NCBI GenBank assembly: GCA_036674765.1
Contig: JARVKI010000160.1
Span: 1 to 57,879 of the forward strand
Direction of reading: 5' to 3'
DNA length: 57,879 nucleotides
Origin: Seiridium cupressi
Lineage: Eukaryota > Ascomycota > Sordariomycetes > Amphisphaeriales > Sporocadaceae
Positions 46,129-57,131 of the stretch are shown in pieces. Every line of letters begins with the position of its first letter. Position 1 is the stretch's first letter. The notes under the pieces were generated by a model. That model was given only the letters and a program-made list of their open reading frames with translations, did no database searches and was not told where the DNA came from. Both the position numbers and the translations under genes were made by a program.

Positions 46129-47832
46129 TCATGCTGTGATGATACCCATAGCCCCAAGGTCAAGTTGGTCGCCGAATTCCAGACCCTTGAACCCATCTTC
46201 CACAACCCAGCTTCGGCCCTTTTCCCTTGTCCAAAGCGCCTCGCATGCGCCTCCAACAACCAGGAGCCCTGGCGGTCGGCTGCCTTCTTGCTCGATCGCC
46301 TCCACTACCCTGTCTAGAGTTGTCCGTATGACTCTCTGGTCAGGGCAACTTGCGCGCTCAATTACTGCACATGGTGTACTGGCCGGCCAAAGGGCTCTTC
46401 TCGGCCGTTGTTGCGAATTGTTGTCCTCATGGGGGACCGTTGTCTCGGCTTCCGTGTGTTGCGTCAGTTCTTGTACTAGACCAGAAATGCGATGGAGCGC
46501 CATGAGGAACACCACAGTCCTGCTAATGACATACTCGGGTGGGTTCGGGGCCTTGCCCTTCTTGCCGGTACCCGTGCAAATCAGCACTTGGTCCGCCACA
46601 TCACGCTGAGTAGGTGGGATGCCCGCAAAGAGAGGTGCGGAGAGCGAACTGGTGATCCCCGGTAGAACCACCACCTGGTCGCTCAGCCCATGCTTCCGGA
46701 AGAAGGCAACTTCTTCGCTGCCTCGGCCGTAGATGTACGGATCCCCCTGCTTGAGCCTCAAGACTATCTTCCCCTCGCGCAGGCCCGCCAATGCCATTGA
46801 CTGAAGTTCGTCCTGGGCAGCATCGGCATTTCCTGGGAACTTTCGTGCGATCTGCACAGGAGTGCGGCGAGGGATCAAGTCGAGAACACCGGCAGGAACA
46901 AGCTTGTCCGCAAGGATAAGATCCGCAGATTGTATGGCTTTGTGCGTGGCCCGAGTCAGGAGATCTGGGTGCCCGGGTCCAGAACCGGCAAGAATAACGC
47001 GACCCTTTGAAGCAGGATCAGTAGACACTGCAGGCTTTCCAATTGACTCGGGTATTCCATTGCCCGGGTACGATCGGAGGATAGCATTGACATCCTCGTC
47101 GCTAACCGCAGCCAGGCGCTTCAGAGGCCAGTACTCGCAGATCTGACTCAACCAGCGCATGCGCCTGTTCTTTGCGGCATCTAAATCCGCCTCTGTCACC
47201 AACTTGTTGAAAGACGCTGACTGGTCAGTCGAATCATCTATGTCCTCGCCATCTGCCAGCGCATTGTGCAATAGTTGGTCCTCCTCGTGTATTTTGCGCC
47301 GTACATCACCAAGCCGCACACATGCTGTGCCAAGGTCCTGCGGCAAAGATGCGGCGATCTCGCGGCGTATTCTAGACGCCAGCTTGCAACCTTTCCCATT
47401 CGTGGTGACGCCAATCTGTAGTGGCCCGTCCGTGTGCGAGGATAGGAGGCTGAAGCTCGAGAGTTGCGGCGAATCGACGACGTTCACAGGGATTCGATGT
47501 CGGTTGCAGAGGGCGGCAATGTGCGCACTCTGGGGGTCGCGAGGCCCAGACGTGACGAAGACGGCGTCCACGACACGATCCACCTCTTCTCTCCCCAGTG
47601 TCAGGAGATCGCTATCCTCAAACGCCTTCTTCATCCACTTGACGTCGCCATCATCCACGCGCTTCTGCAGGGCATAGTGAAGCTGGGCGGTCGCGGGCGC
47701 AAGTAGTAGTGGCGATGCGCCTACGCTCAGAGATTGGGTGCAGCGGGCAGCAGCGAGCGGGTTCGAGCCGACAACGAGGTGAACGTGGGATCTGGCATCA
47801 GTAGCCGTGAGAAGAGAAATGTGGGAGGCCAT
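46129..47832 (-). CDS. MET1: uroporphyrinogen III methyltransferase / siroheme synthase (MET1 type)
   Basis: A single exon of 567 residues. The N-terminal 240 or so residues carry a CysG-N/Met8-like region (VHLVVGSNPLAAARCTQSL, LGTACVRLGDVRRKI). The C-terminal two thirds are the tetrapyrrole methylase domain with ILAGSGPGHPDLLT near residue 280, LRLKQGDPYIYGRGSEEV, LPGITSSLSAPLFAGIP and TGKKGKAP. The methylase adds two methyl groups from SAM to uroporphyrinogen III to make precorrin-2, for siroheme in sulfite and nitrite reductase. Whether the N-terminal region retains dehydrogenase or chelatase activity cannot be judged. It is a conserved housekeeping gene and marks the start of the core part of the window. 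Confidence 0.93.
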   Translation of the reverse strand: MASHISLLTATDARSHVHLVVGSNPLAAARCTQSLSVGASPLLLAPATAQLHYALQKRVDDGDVKWMKKAFEDSDLLTLGREEVDRVVDAVFVTSGPRDPQSAHIAALCNRHRIPVNVVDSPQLSSFSLLSSHTDGPLQIGVTTNGKGCKLASRIRREIAASLPQDLGTACVRLGDVRRKIHEEDQLLHNALADGEDIDDSTDQSASFNKLVTEADLDAAKNRRMRWLSQICEYWPLKRLAAVSDEDVNAILRSYPGNGIPESIGKPAVSTDPASKGRVILAGSGPGHPDLLTRATHKAIQSADLILADKLVPAGVLDLIPRRTPVQIARKFPGNADAAQDELQSMALAGLREGKIVLRLKQGDPYIYGRGSEEVAFFRKHGLSDQVVVLPGITSSLSAPLFAGIPPTQRDVADQVLICTGTGKKGKAPNPPEYVISRTVVFLMALHRISGLVQELTQHTEAETTVPHEDNNSQQRPRRALWPASTPCAVIERASCPDQRVIRTTLDRVVEAIEQEGSRPPGLLVVGGACEALWTREKGRSWVVEDGFKGLEFGDQLDLGAMGIITA

Positions 47833-48942
47833 GATCGACTTCGATTACAGCAGTCGACGGCCGTAGACAGAAAGGAAGCAGCCGTCCGGCTTGCGATTCG
47901 CAAGATCCGGGTCAAGATCGAGGGGCACTCAATGTACACGGCCTGCGAAAGCAGACGGGAACCCAATGGGATGTGCCAAAAGGAAAAGAGAGATCACAGA
48001 TATGGAATTCAAGCCATCGGGGAGTGTCGAGCTATACTATACCTACCTGGTGGATGTTGTATCGGCAGGAGGGCCAATCTCGGCCTTTGATGGGTTTTAC
48101 AAGTCATGAGCGCCTCCGGAGTCGCTGTACATAGTATGCTCGAGCGATTTCTGCCCCGCTAACAAAAAAAGCTGCGATGGCGTAATTCGGAATTGCAGCG
48201 TTCGCCCTCGCACAGAGCCCCCACTGTCGAAAGAGCTTATCAGCCAATCATGGTGCCCATAGTGGTAAGCTCATAATTGTGTGGCTCTTCCCCGCGGATC
48301 TCGGTCGGAGATCTGTATTTCAGCAAAGTATTGAGCCATTACATAGCAGTCACTGTAGCTTATCTTCATTGTATCAAATGCGTTGATCGTGAGACCTATG
48401 ACCAAAACCGTTCAAGCATTTAGAAGTTATCATGGTTTGTACCGATGACGAGTTTTCTTCCAAGTTCATGTCGTCGTTATATCACTTTCTTATTGCCGGA
48501 ACCCTTCCAGCTTTCCATTCGACCATACAATGTAGGTTTACGATAATTCCAGTGCTCAGCATAGCTCGGCGGTCGAGGTGACAGTAACGCCACGGAGGCT
48601 ACGTTTCCATTCGCGGTCTCAGTTAGACGAAACAGAATGCTTCATTGGGTATCCATCACTCCTGACTCATAGATCTAAGATCAGGTCACAAATGTGCCTG
48701 GGCAGGCTTTTGGGTAGGCCGCATCCTGTGCTTGTTCCTGGAAAAAAGAAGAAGAAAAAGTAACCAATAGGAATTAGACGCCGTAAATCCATCCACTTAT
48801 ATGCAATCCATCAGTTGACAAGAAAAGAAATTTGCCAACAAAGGATCCACCTCAACCGGAAAATAGAAATCGCTTATTCGTAACCTTTTTCTACTGCGCT
48901 TTGAAATCGTACAACACGGGGCAATGCCAAGGCCGGGTACCA
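47833..48942. other. intergenic, no gene seen
   Basis: About 1.1 kb between the MET1 start and the end of the Crh gene. It should contain the MET1 promoter. An A/G-rich stretch lies at 48740-48762. No motif recognised. Confidence 0.4.
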
Positions 48943-50493
48943 TCACCTGTGTCCGCCACCATTGAAATAGCTATCATTGCCCCCTCCGTAACCCCCGGGG
49001 TTCCTGGGTGAGTCGAAGTTGCCGCCTTGCGGAGACTGCAGAGGCCCGGTTGGGCTCATTTGAGACTGAACAGGGCTGTAGCCGTTGCGAGATGGGCCGT
49101 TGAATGTCTGAGACCCCGGGGTCTGATTTCCGTCGCGGAGCATGGGCATGGGTGAGCTCATACCCGGAGAGGCCATGCCGCTCGAGGTAGGGTCCCAGCC
49201 AGAGGTCTTCTCAGGCATCCCATGCAGACTGCGCAATGAATTGCTTCGAGAGTCCGGCACTCCATATGCAGCGGTTGTTACCATACCTGCCTTGCCCATG
49301 GAGGAAGCGTCGTAGTCCACGCCGTCGTAGGCAAGGGCGTCGGGGTTTCTGCCTTCCTTCTTGAACTGTTCAAGCTCGAGGCGTTCGCGTTCCTGGTTCT
49401 GCGCGGCAAGTTTGGCCTCCTGCTGACCACGGCGCCGTTGTTTGAAGTAATAAAACAGCAAGGCAACGATCATGACCGCGGCAACACCGGCGGCACCGGC
49501 ATATACTCCAGTCTTGGTGCTTGAGGGCAGGGCGTCCCATTTCTCGCTGACGGACTTGTCATCTTCGGCTTCGTCGGCAGCGGCGTTGAGATTGTCGACA
49601 GCAGTGGAGTTGGTGGTCGCCCTGACACATGTCAGCACATGGAAATTTGAGAATCTCGAGCTGTACTCCATTACTTACTCTGTAATCTTGATGCTGCTGG
49701 AGGAACCGGTTCGGTCACCGTAAGAGTATTCTTTGCCCTTTGAGTAGTCTTCGACACGCGCGCTCTTCACGTACATGGTGTATGGGCCCGCATCGTAATC
49801 GGTAGCACCGCCAGCCCATTCAATGGTTCCTTGAGACTGGCCGCTGTCACCACCTGCCCAAATGCCGAGCATGAGCTTCATCGGGGTTTGTGGATAATAG
49901 AGCGAGTCGTTGGCCATTGCAGGCGTCAGCGTACGCGCGAGTGTGCCATCAATCCACCATTCCAACTTCTCCTCCGTCCAAACGTTGGTATAATTGTGCC
50001 AATCGGTCTGGACGTTTCCGGTGACGGGGTGGGTGCCACCAACAGAGGAGTTTGTCACACCCTTTCCGTAGTAATTGGACTGGACATTTGCCGTGTCGCC
50101 TCCCCTGAATTCCCAATCCACCTCATCCAGGTCGTCGCTACCATAGACGATCGAGCTGATGATGCCTGTACCGTTTGCGGCCTTCATAATGACTTCGGTT
50201 CTGCCCCAAAAGAAGTAGAAGTTGGAGGTAAGGGTAGGCGAGTAACCCTTCTTGGCGATCGTAAAGGCAGCGCCGTTCTCGGCATCGTAAGAGACGGTAC
50301 CTGCCGACGTGTTCCAAAGACCAGTGGCTGGTGTGGAATTGAAGTTGAACGTGTAATCGGTGGCGAAAGCCGGGTCGGCGGGACAATCTTTGAGCATCGG
50401 ATTGCAGTCCGTATGAAGCTGTGCGAGCACAGGAGAAGTAAGGAAAGAAATGAGCAGCACAGAGGCTGAGCCTAGTAGGGATCGCGGCAGCAT
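48943..50493 (-). CDS. GH16 Crh-type chitin-glucan transglycosidase with C-terminal membrane anchor
   Basis: Exons 50493-49679 and 49621-48943 join in phase over a 57-bp intron (GTAAGT...TCAG), 497 residues. Residues 1-24 are a signal peptide. The GH16 core has the catalytic DEVDWE (Glu124, Asp126, Glu128), preceded by FYFFWGRTEVIMKA and followed by HNYTNVWTEEKLEWWIDG. This is the Crh1/Utr2 family, which links chitin to beta-glucan in the cell wall. After the core a Ser/Thr/Ala-rich linker leads to a single membrane helix (AGAAGVAAVMIVALLFYYF) and a basic stop-transfer KQRRRG, then a long Gly/Pro/Ser/Asn-rich cytosolic tail. The usual C-terminal GPI signal is not seen. Frame intact. Confidence 0.9.
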
Positions 50494-52394
50494 GACGAAG
50501 ACTGGTGATACCTCGAGCCTAAGTATTATTTAGCTGCCGCAAGTGCAAGTCAGACGGCAAAAAGACGAAGCTTTTGACGACAGTGGAAATTATTCGAGCC
50601 CAGCGAGTATTGTAGTTTCAATGAATGTCGGAAGTCTCGAGTCAATCGAGATCCAAAACCGTCCAAGGTCGTGATGCACTATACGTGCAAAACGGGAGAG
50701 ATGTAGTCGGTGTTTACTTTTCGTTGCATATCCCTCGCAGCGGTCGAGCTCCAGAATGATCGGAGATTCAATATTGGCGAAACTCCCAATGAATGGCAGA
50801 TATAGGAAGCAGAAAGTAGATGCCCGCCGAGGACAAAGAAGCCGCGTCGAGTTGTTGGTGTCGTGAAGACCGGGGGGGCGCGCAGCTTGGTAAAGAGGTC
50901 CGAGTCTCAGGGTAGAGAAGAGGCCTCAGCACTTGGAACTAAGGATTGTGATGTAGGGGTTTCAGATGAACCGCCACGGAGATGTTCGGCTAGACAAACG
51001 ATCGATGGTATGCGATTGACCTTTTCGGGCAGGTCCTTTGAAGGGGGCCAGAGTTGTGAAGGAGTGACGGAATGGCTCATGGGTGAATAAAGAGAGTGGA
51101 TAAGGTCTATGAATGACCTCGGGGCTATGGTGTTCTTGGATTCCTCGTCCCTACTCACGAGGCATGGGAGACACTGACGAATGACAGAGTTTCTTGGTTG
51201 GTTGAGGTCCAACAGCCGAGAGAAAAGGGGATTGCGATTGAATATGGCATCTGGATAGCGGCATGATGGGCGGCTTGGGCCAGCATCCCTTGCAACCTTG
51301 CAAGCTCGGCGTTCCGTTCCTGCGTTGGACCAAGTTTTCTAGCCAGTCAAGAGCCTGGACGCCATCAATGACCTGCTTGCATTCCCGGATTGGCGGCTCG
51401 GACGGCGCAGGGGAAACCCCAAAACCATGCCAGGGGCGGCCAATCTGTGACAAACCCCTGAACAGTGTTCGGGCCCAAGCCGCCTATGGTCTAGCACTTA
51501 AGCCATTCCCGCCAACCACCAGGTCGTCTTCAGTGGGGAGACTCGGTGCTATTAGAGATCCCAATAACAATGACCCGGCTGTTTGCAACCTTGTGCGGGG
51601 ACTGCAATCTTGGCATTATTCTTAATCTTATCCTTATCCCCTCGGGAGTTTCCGATGACACCAGACGACAGCTGAAATGAAGTTGTCTATACCCGCATAT
51701 TGTGGATTGGGACGGCGAGACTTATACGTGGTACCCACCAGGGCGGCAATATACTGAGACCATCTTGAGGAATAGAAGAGGGACAAAAAGGACTGTCTGG
51801 TATTTTGAGTTAGTTTGGAAGTATCTGCATGAGCTAGCAAGAAGCGGATTCATCTCCCCGGCGGAGACGGCCCTCTAGCGGCCTCGGAATGGCTCCTGGG
51901 CGATCCTTTAAGTGTGTATCATCAAAATACCTAGGTACTTAAATTTCATGCGACCACAGCTTCAATTGTAGCCAGTCGGTCAAAGTGAACACCAATGGCT
52001 TTCCAAGGGTGTCCCGTATACATTATATAATCGGGCACCCGGCTTATCGTCAGGAAGCGGCAAGTAGGCAAATGCCTCTCTGCAAGGCGTTATCCTTTCG
52101 TCGCTTTACCCATCCACCAAACCAACTGTACTGGTCAAGCTAAGGGCATCCGACTCGATGTTATGATATCACTTGCTGACTAGACATCGTCAGGGTTTGT
52201 GAACAGCTCTATTGAGGCTATCTAGTCGTGCCATCCTTGGGAGCCGCCGATTCCATAGCGGAATCCCCTCATCATCATTCGTCAAGATCATAACATGTTC
52301 TCCCGTTTTTGGTGGCTCCTGAACCCGCTAAGCATTGCTGTACGCTGAACGACCCTTGGGCGGAGCTGCTGAAGGCAGGGTTGCAGCAGTCGAC
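50494..52394. other. intergenic, no gene seen
   Basis: About 1.9 kb between the Crh start and the HAD phosphatase end, same strand. It should hold the Crh promoter. Frames of 68-120 codons have no recognisable motif. Confidence 0.45.
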
Positions 52395-53224
52395 TTACAG
52401 CGACTCGATCTTCTTGATGCACTCTGGGAACTCCTTCCAGTCGTACATGATGACGGCAGCCTTGCACTCCTCGGTGAGAAGCTTGGCCATCTGCTCCATC
52501 TTCTCCTTGCCCTCCTCGATGCCGTAGACACCCACGTAGCCGATGAGGGGGATGCCGGCTCTCATGGCAGCAGTGGCGCCGCTCTTGCTGTCCTCGACAG
52601 TGACGGTGTCCTTGTTGGCAACGCCCAGCTTCTGGCAGGCAAAGTTGTAGATGGCGGGGTCGGGCTTGCTGGAAGGCTTCTCCATCGAGGTGGCGGCGCT
52701 GTAGACATGCTCGTCGGGGAAGTAGTGGTCAATGCCGACCTTTCTGATGCTGGCGACGACTCGGGGCTTGGCAGAGGTACTGACGACGGACATTGGGTAG
52801 CCCTGCTGCTTTGCCCACTCCAGCTGCTCGGGAACACCAGGGCAGGGCTGGCACTTCTCGCTCAGCTTGGCAGTGACGGCACCAAGCTCGCGGTCAACAT
52901 AGGCGTCGACTTCCTCGGAGGCCATGGTGAAGCCATGCTTCTTCTGGAGACCGACAAGCATGCCACGGAAGTTGTGGCCGACAAAGTCCTCGAGGAGCTG
53001 ATCGACAGTGTATCGCTCGGGCTTGCCCCACTTCTCGAGGACCTCATTGGTCAGATCGGTGCATGCTTCAAAGGCGAGACGCTCCGACAGACACAGAGTG
53101 TTGTCGCAGTCGAGGAGGATGTACTTGACCTGGAAAGAAGATGGTCAGAGAGTCCGCGGTCAGAGGAGAGGACGGAAATGTCAGCTGGGGTAGACGGGGA
53201 CGAGTTTGAACATACACGAGGCAT
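52395..53224 (-). CDS. HAD-superfamily phosphatase (CbbY/DOG-like)
   Basis: A 9-bp first exon (53224-53216, encoding MPR) is joined in phase across an 86-bp intron (GTATGT...CCAG) to 53129-52395, giving 247 residues. The HAD motif I is LLDCDNTLCLSE with the nucleophile Asp10 and Asp12. Motif II is SVVSTSAKPRVVA, the conserved Lys lies in SKPDPAIYNFA, and motif IV is TVEDSKSGATAAMRAG. The alpha-helical cap lies between motifs I and II (FVGHNFRGMLVGLQKKHGF). The likely substrate is a small sugar phosphate; it belongs to the group that includes glycerol-3-phosphate and 2-deoxyglucose-6-phosphate phosphatases, and I cannot choose among them. The tiny first exon is a common fungal pattern. Confidence 0.9.
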
Positions 53225-54384
53225 TTTGAGTGACGTAACTGGTGAGCAGTCAGACGGGTGGGAGACTGAAAGTGATCGACGATAATCGCTAGTGCCGTTG
53301 AAACTGTCTCGGTGGTGAGAACTTGAATAAAAGAAGAGAATCAAGTCACGAACAGAGCGCTTGCTTGCTGAAATAGAAAGGCCGAGAATTTAGAGTTGGC
53401 TGAGGTTTCACGATTGGTGATTGTGTTGAATGGTTGTTGACTTGTGCATCCCATTCCGCAGGAAGCTGCCCCTCTGCTAGTTTCAGTGGATCCTTCGCTG
53501 GGAGGCGGGAGTCAAGGACTAAAGGCGGGGTAGTGAGCCGTTCTTTGCCTGATGTGTACGACGTGAGCCAATGAGAGCAGGCGTAAGAGCCATCCGCCCT
53601 ATGGAGCTATGGGATTTGCAGTTAGATCAAACGATGATGGCCGCTGACCTGCATGAGAGGACATCCCACACGCTTTGGTTTGTACATATGGCAACGAGCG
53701 TGGGGAAGTCCACAAGAAGAGTTCAAAGAAATGAAAAGAGAGCATCTAAGTTGCCTAGGTATACGACACAAAAATTAGGTCGTTCTCCCTTGGCTGTGTA
53801 CGGACAATGAAACCATCCATGTCTACCGCGATACGATCAATGAGACTGCCCAGCTACATGTAGGTAGCAGCGTCCTGCTCTGCTTGGGGCTTATTCTCAG
53901 CTGCAGATGTACACGTATCAACCACCAACGTGCGTACGGATGCCAAGAGATACGGACTGTACAGTAGGATTGAGCGGAAAAGCAACATCTCAGCTTGGTC
54001 AGCTGGGTTCGAAAAACTTCAATTCAACAAAAAAAAAGTAAGACATCGTCAGTATTTTATGCTCCGAAGTCGCAAGGGGCAACATGACTTGACACTGAAT
54101 TGAGACTTAGCGGCCAATATTGATCTACTTTACCTGAAGAGTATAGACTCGGAGATAAACAGCTACCATGACGTCAACAATAGGTCGCTGCTCTCGGCCT
54201 CGATGCCTCATAACTCTTCCAACGTAGAGTTTTGTTAGCATCATTAGTAGCATTCGGTTCCGGTACAGCCGTGCTTGCGTTCAATTGATTCCGTTTTGCA
54301 TCCCACTTGGTCATATACTCTTTACAACACCACAAGGCACTCCTTGTTATACCACATTCGAATACGACAGTCACGTCCGCAATC
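53225..54384. other. divergent spacer, no gene seen
   Basis: About 1.2 kb between the HAD phosphatase and the alcohol dehydrogenase start sites, so both promoters should lie here. Only short frames; nothing recognised. Confidence 0.45.
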
Positions 54385-55488
54385 ATGGCGCCTATTCCGA
54401 AACAGATGAAAGCGAGTCAGGTGACGGAATTCAATAAGCCCTATGTGATAAACACTGTTTCTGTGCCCTCAGAGCTGGGTCCCCATGATCTCCTAGTCAA
54501 AGTTGCCATAGCTTCATACTGCCATACCGACTCCATGGTATCCTCGGGAATCTTCGGCACCGAACTGCCTGTCACAGGCTCCCACGAAGGATCTGGGACT
54601 GTTACACTTGTAGGATCAGAAGTCTCCGACTTCAGACCTGGCGATCGCGTGATGTGCGGACTGCCGCTACATCCCTGTGGAGCATGTCACGACTGCTTGG
54701 GGCCTGACGAAGGGAATCGCCAGTATTGTGCCAATATCGAGGGACATGTTGGAGTCCATGTCAACGGCTGTTTCGCCGAATATGTCAAAGTCGATGCACG
54801 ACACACCACGCCGTTGCCGGACGAGGTCAGTTTCCTGTCCGCAGCCCCGTTGGCATGCGCGGGGAGGACGGTGTGGCGAAGCGTGCTTCAGACGGATCTT
54901 AGGGCTGGCCAATGGGTGGCCATTGTCGGTTCCGGAGGCGGGCTTGGTCATCTCGGAATCCAGTTCGCCAAGAAGGCAAAAGGACTCAATGTGATCGCTA
55001 TTGACGCCCGAGACGAGGGACTCGATCTCTCCAAAAGGAACGGAGCGGATGTCGTGGTGGATGCCCGCAAGAGCAAGGCAGAGGTTGTCGCTGAAGTCCA
55101 GCGCGTCACAGGCGGCGACGGGGCGGATGCCACCATCGTCCTTGCAGACGCAGATGATTCAGCTGCGATCGGATGTGCAATCACTAAAATGCATGGCCTT
55201 GTCGTTCAGGTTGCCCAGCCTGCTGAAGTCAAGGTCCCATTCCAGGAGCTCATCTTCCGGGGAATTCGGATCAAGGGCAGTCTCCTGTGCTCGCCAGAGG
55301 AGTCCAAGTCAATGCTGCAGGCTATCGCAAAGCATGGCATCACGGTGAGGACCAACCAGTTCCAAGGCCTTGATAAAATCAAGGACTTGATAGACTTGAT
55401 TCACAGCGGGAAGATATCGGGAAAGGCAGTCATCATTGTTGATCCCACTCAGATCGACTCGGAAAAGAAAATAGGGGCAAAGTACTAA
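54385..55488 (+). CDS. zinc alcohol dehydrogenase (yeast ADH type)
   Basis: A single exon of 367 residues from ATG 54385 (AATCATGG context). An in-frame ATG at 54307 would add 26 residues without a targeting pattern, so the shorter start is preferred. Catalytic zinc ligands are in ASYCHTDS and TGSHEGSG. The NAD motif is AIVGSGGGLGHLGIQ. The structural zinc lobe reads CGACHDCLGPDEGNRQYC, whose last spacing is ten residues instead of the usual seven. It is related to the gene at 42512. Its 3' end lies 143 bp from that of the SQT1-like gene, with which it is convergent. Confidence 0.92.
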   Translation: MAPIPKQMKASQVTEFNKPYVINTVSVPSELGPHDLLVKVAIASYCHTDSMVSSGIFGTELPVTGSHEGSGTVTLVGSEVSDFRPGDRVMCGLPLHPCGACHDCLGPDEGNRQYCANIEGHVGVHVNGCFAEYVKVDARHTTPLPDEVSFLSAAPLACAGRTVWRSVLQTDLRAGQWVAIVGSGGGLGHLGIQFAKKAKGLNVIAIDARDEGLDLSKRNGADVVVDARKSKAEVVAEVQRVTGGDGADATIVLADADDSAAIGCAITKMHGLVVQVAQPAEVKVPFQELIFRGIRIKGSLLCSPEESKSMLQAIAKHGITVRTNQFQGLDKIKDLIDLIHSGKISGKAVIIVDPTQIDSEKKIGAKY

Positions 55489-55631
55489 TCTTGTAGATGG
55501 TTACCTAGGCAGGCTGTATTATATCTGTTATGAAGGTATCGAACATCGAAGCCGATGAACGCCAACATGTTTTCTGTTTTTTAATTCATTATTTCGTCAT
55601 AGTATGGTTTCTAAAGCTGCACTCGAGGAGA

Positions 55632-57131
55632 TTAAGCCTCAAACACGAGCACAATACCATCATCACCAGCAGTGACGATTCTCTCGCCGGAACCACCCTG
55701 AACGAAACCAAGCACACCGCCTCCCTCACCATCTCCTCTATGGCCTCTCCACTCCTTAACAAAGCCAGCAGCACTTGCCGCACTCACGTTTCCGCTAGGG
55801 GTGGCACCCCTGACATCCCACCTCCTCACAACACCGTCCATACCGCAGCTTGTCAACAACCATCCGTCGCCCGTGCCCTTGACAAAGTCTACCTTGACGA
55901 CACTGAATTCCTCGTGCGCCTCTTTGATATGCCTGCGCACTGCAAATCTCCGGGCCGTGTCGTAAATGGCGATGCTGCCGTCGACACTGCCGGCAGCAAG
56001 CAGCGTCTGAGTGGGCGAAAAGGCCAGCGTCTCAATACCATCGTTCTGTGTTTGCAAGCTGGCCAGGATGGCACCACCCTGGCTTCCCCCCGCATCTCCG
56101 CCCTTGGCTTTGTTCTTGCTCTGCTTGCTGGACTGTGGTTGAGCCTGTGTTGATGTTGCGTTGCCTATCCGCGGCAGAGCAGCGATCTTGATGATGCCAC
56201 CAGCTCCACCGACAGCCACGAAAGCGTTTCTCGGGTCGATAGCTACAGAGTACAGCCCACCTTCGACCTCGAAGCGCTGGTCGGCTCCGGTAAGAGAGAC
56301 AACAGTCTGTCCATTGTCGTTGGTTAGACCCTTTGCGGCGGCCTCGCCCCATACATCCCAAACATGCAACGAACTGTCCTCCGCCACGGTTGCCAGGAAC
56401 ATACCGTCGGCAGACCAGGCGCCCGCGGTACAGGCGGCCGGGTGCATGAAGTAACTCTGCTCAATCTGCAGTGGGTTCGAAGAGTCGGCGGCATCGATGG
56501 TGTACACCCACACCGAACCGTCAGAAGCTCCTAGCGCAAGAGCGTTTGGATGTTGTGATGACGGGCAGGGCAAGAGCCAATTGATCTCGGGTACCTCTTG
56601 CGCCTCGGCCACAAAGTCCAGGGAAGCCTTGTTTCTGCCATCAATGGAAAGCTGGTATGCTCGCAGCCTTCCGTCCAAGCCCGCGGATGCCAGGTATTGC
56701 CCCCTGGGTAATGTGAAGGCCAGAGCGTTGATCGAATCGGTGTGACCTTCGATGGTGAACAGCGCGCTCAGCTCGGTATTCTTCTGTTGCGTTGCGGTCG
56801 GGTCAGAATTGTAGCTGGGAGGGAGAACTGGTCTGCCGGCAACAGCGCTCGTGTCGAAGACGTAGCCCTTTCCCGGAGCATCTTCGCTGTCGCCTTCTGA
56901 TCCTCCCGTCGCAATGAGGGAGGGCTGTGTTGGGTGCTGCGCAATGGCGTAAACGGAGTCCTTGTGCAGGTCGAAGTAGGCTACGCTATCATTTTGAATA
57001 GTGATCTCTTCTGGTTCATCGTCGGAATCCATGGCAATGTCACCCTCTGCGTCTTCGACCTCTTCCAGCGCATCATCGATATCGAGCACCTCGGGCGCAT
57101 CGTCCAGCTCGTCGTTGTGCGGGGCCGACAT
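55632..57131 (-). CDS. SQT1: WD-repeat ribosome-assembly factor, SQT1/AAMP type
   Basis: A single exon of 499 residues. The N-terminus is acidic (DDAPEVLDIDDALEEVEDAEGD), followed by WD repeats including HKDSVYAIAQHPTQPSLIATGG, GHTDSINALAFTLPRGQYLASAGLDG, PAACTAGAWSADGMFLATVAEDSSLHVWDVWG, TLAFSPTQTLLAAGSVDGSIAIYD and a closing VTAGDDGIVLVFEA. This order matches yeast Sqt1, the dedicated chaperone that carries ribosomal protein uL16 (Rpl10) to the 60S subunit, and metazoan AAMP. An acidic-Ser/Gln/Lys-rich insert lies between repeats around residues 335-355. It acts in the cytoplasm. Housekeeping gene. Confidence 0.88.
   Translation of the reverse strand: MSAPHNDELDDAPEVLDIDDALEEVEDAEGDIAMDSDDEPEEITIQNDSVAYFDLHKDSVYAIAQHPTQPSLIATGGSEGDSEDAPGKGYVFDTSAVAGRPVLPPSYNSDPTATQQKNTELSALFTIEGHTDSINALAFTLPRGQYLASAGLDGRLRAYQLSIDGRNKASLDFVAEAQEVPEINWLLPCPSSQHPNALALGASDGSVWVYTIDAADSSNPLQIEQSYFMHPAACTAGAWSADGMFLATVAEDSSLHVWDVWGEAAAKGLTNDNGQTVVSLTGADQRFEVEGGLYSVAIDPRNAFVAVGGAGGIIKIAALPRIGNATSTQAQPQSSKQSKNKAKGGDAGGSQGGAILASLQTQNDGIETLAFSPTQTLLAAGSVDGSIAIYDTARRFAVRRHIKEAHEEFSVVKVDFVKGTGDGWLLTSCGMDGVVRRWDVRGATPSGNVSAASAAGFVKEWRGHRGDGEGGGVLGFVQGGSGERIVTAGDDGIVLVFEA

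Noticed and set aside
45824..46132. 102-codon minus-strand frame overlapping the MET1 stop
   Set aside because: Stop-start overlap is not a fungal gene arrangement and the translation shows no known motif.
47734..48090. 118-codon plus-strand frame over the MET1 start
   Set aside because: Antisense shadow of MET1 and its upstream region with no motif.
52335..53285. Long plus-strand frame of 316 codons
   Set aside because: It is the antisense of the HAD phosphatase, whose motifs and splicing are clear on the minus strand.
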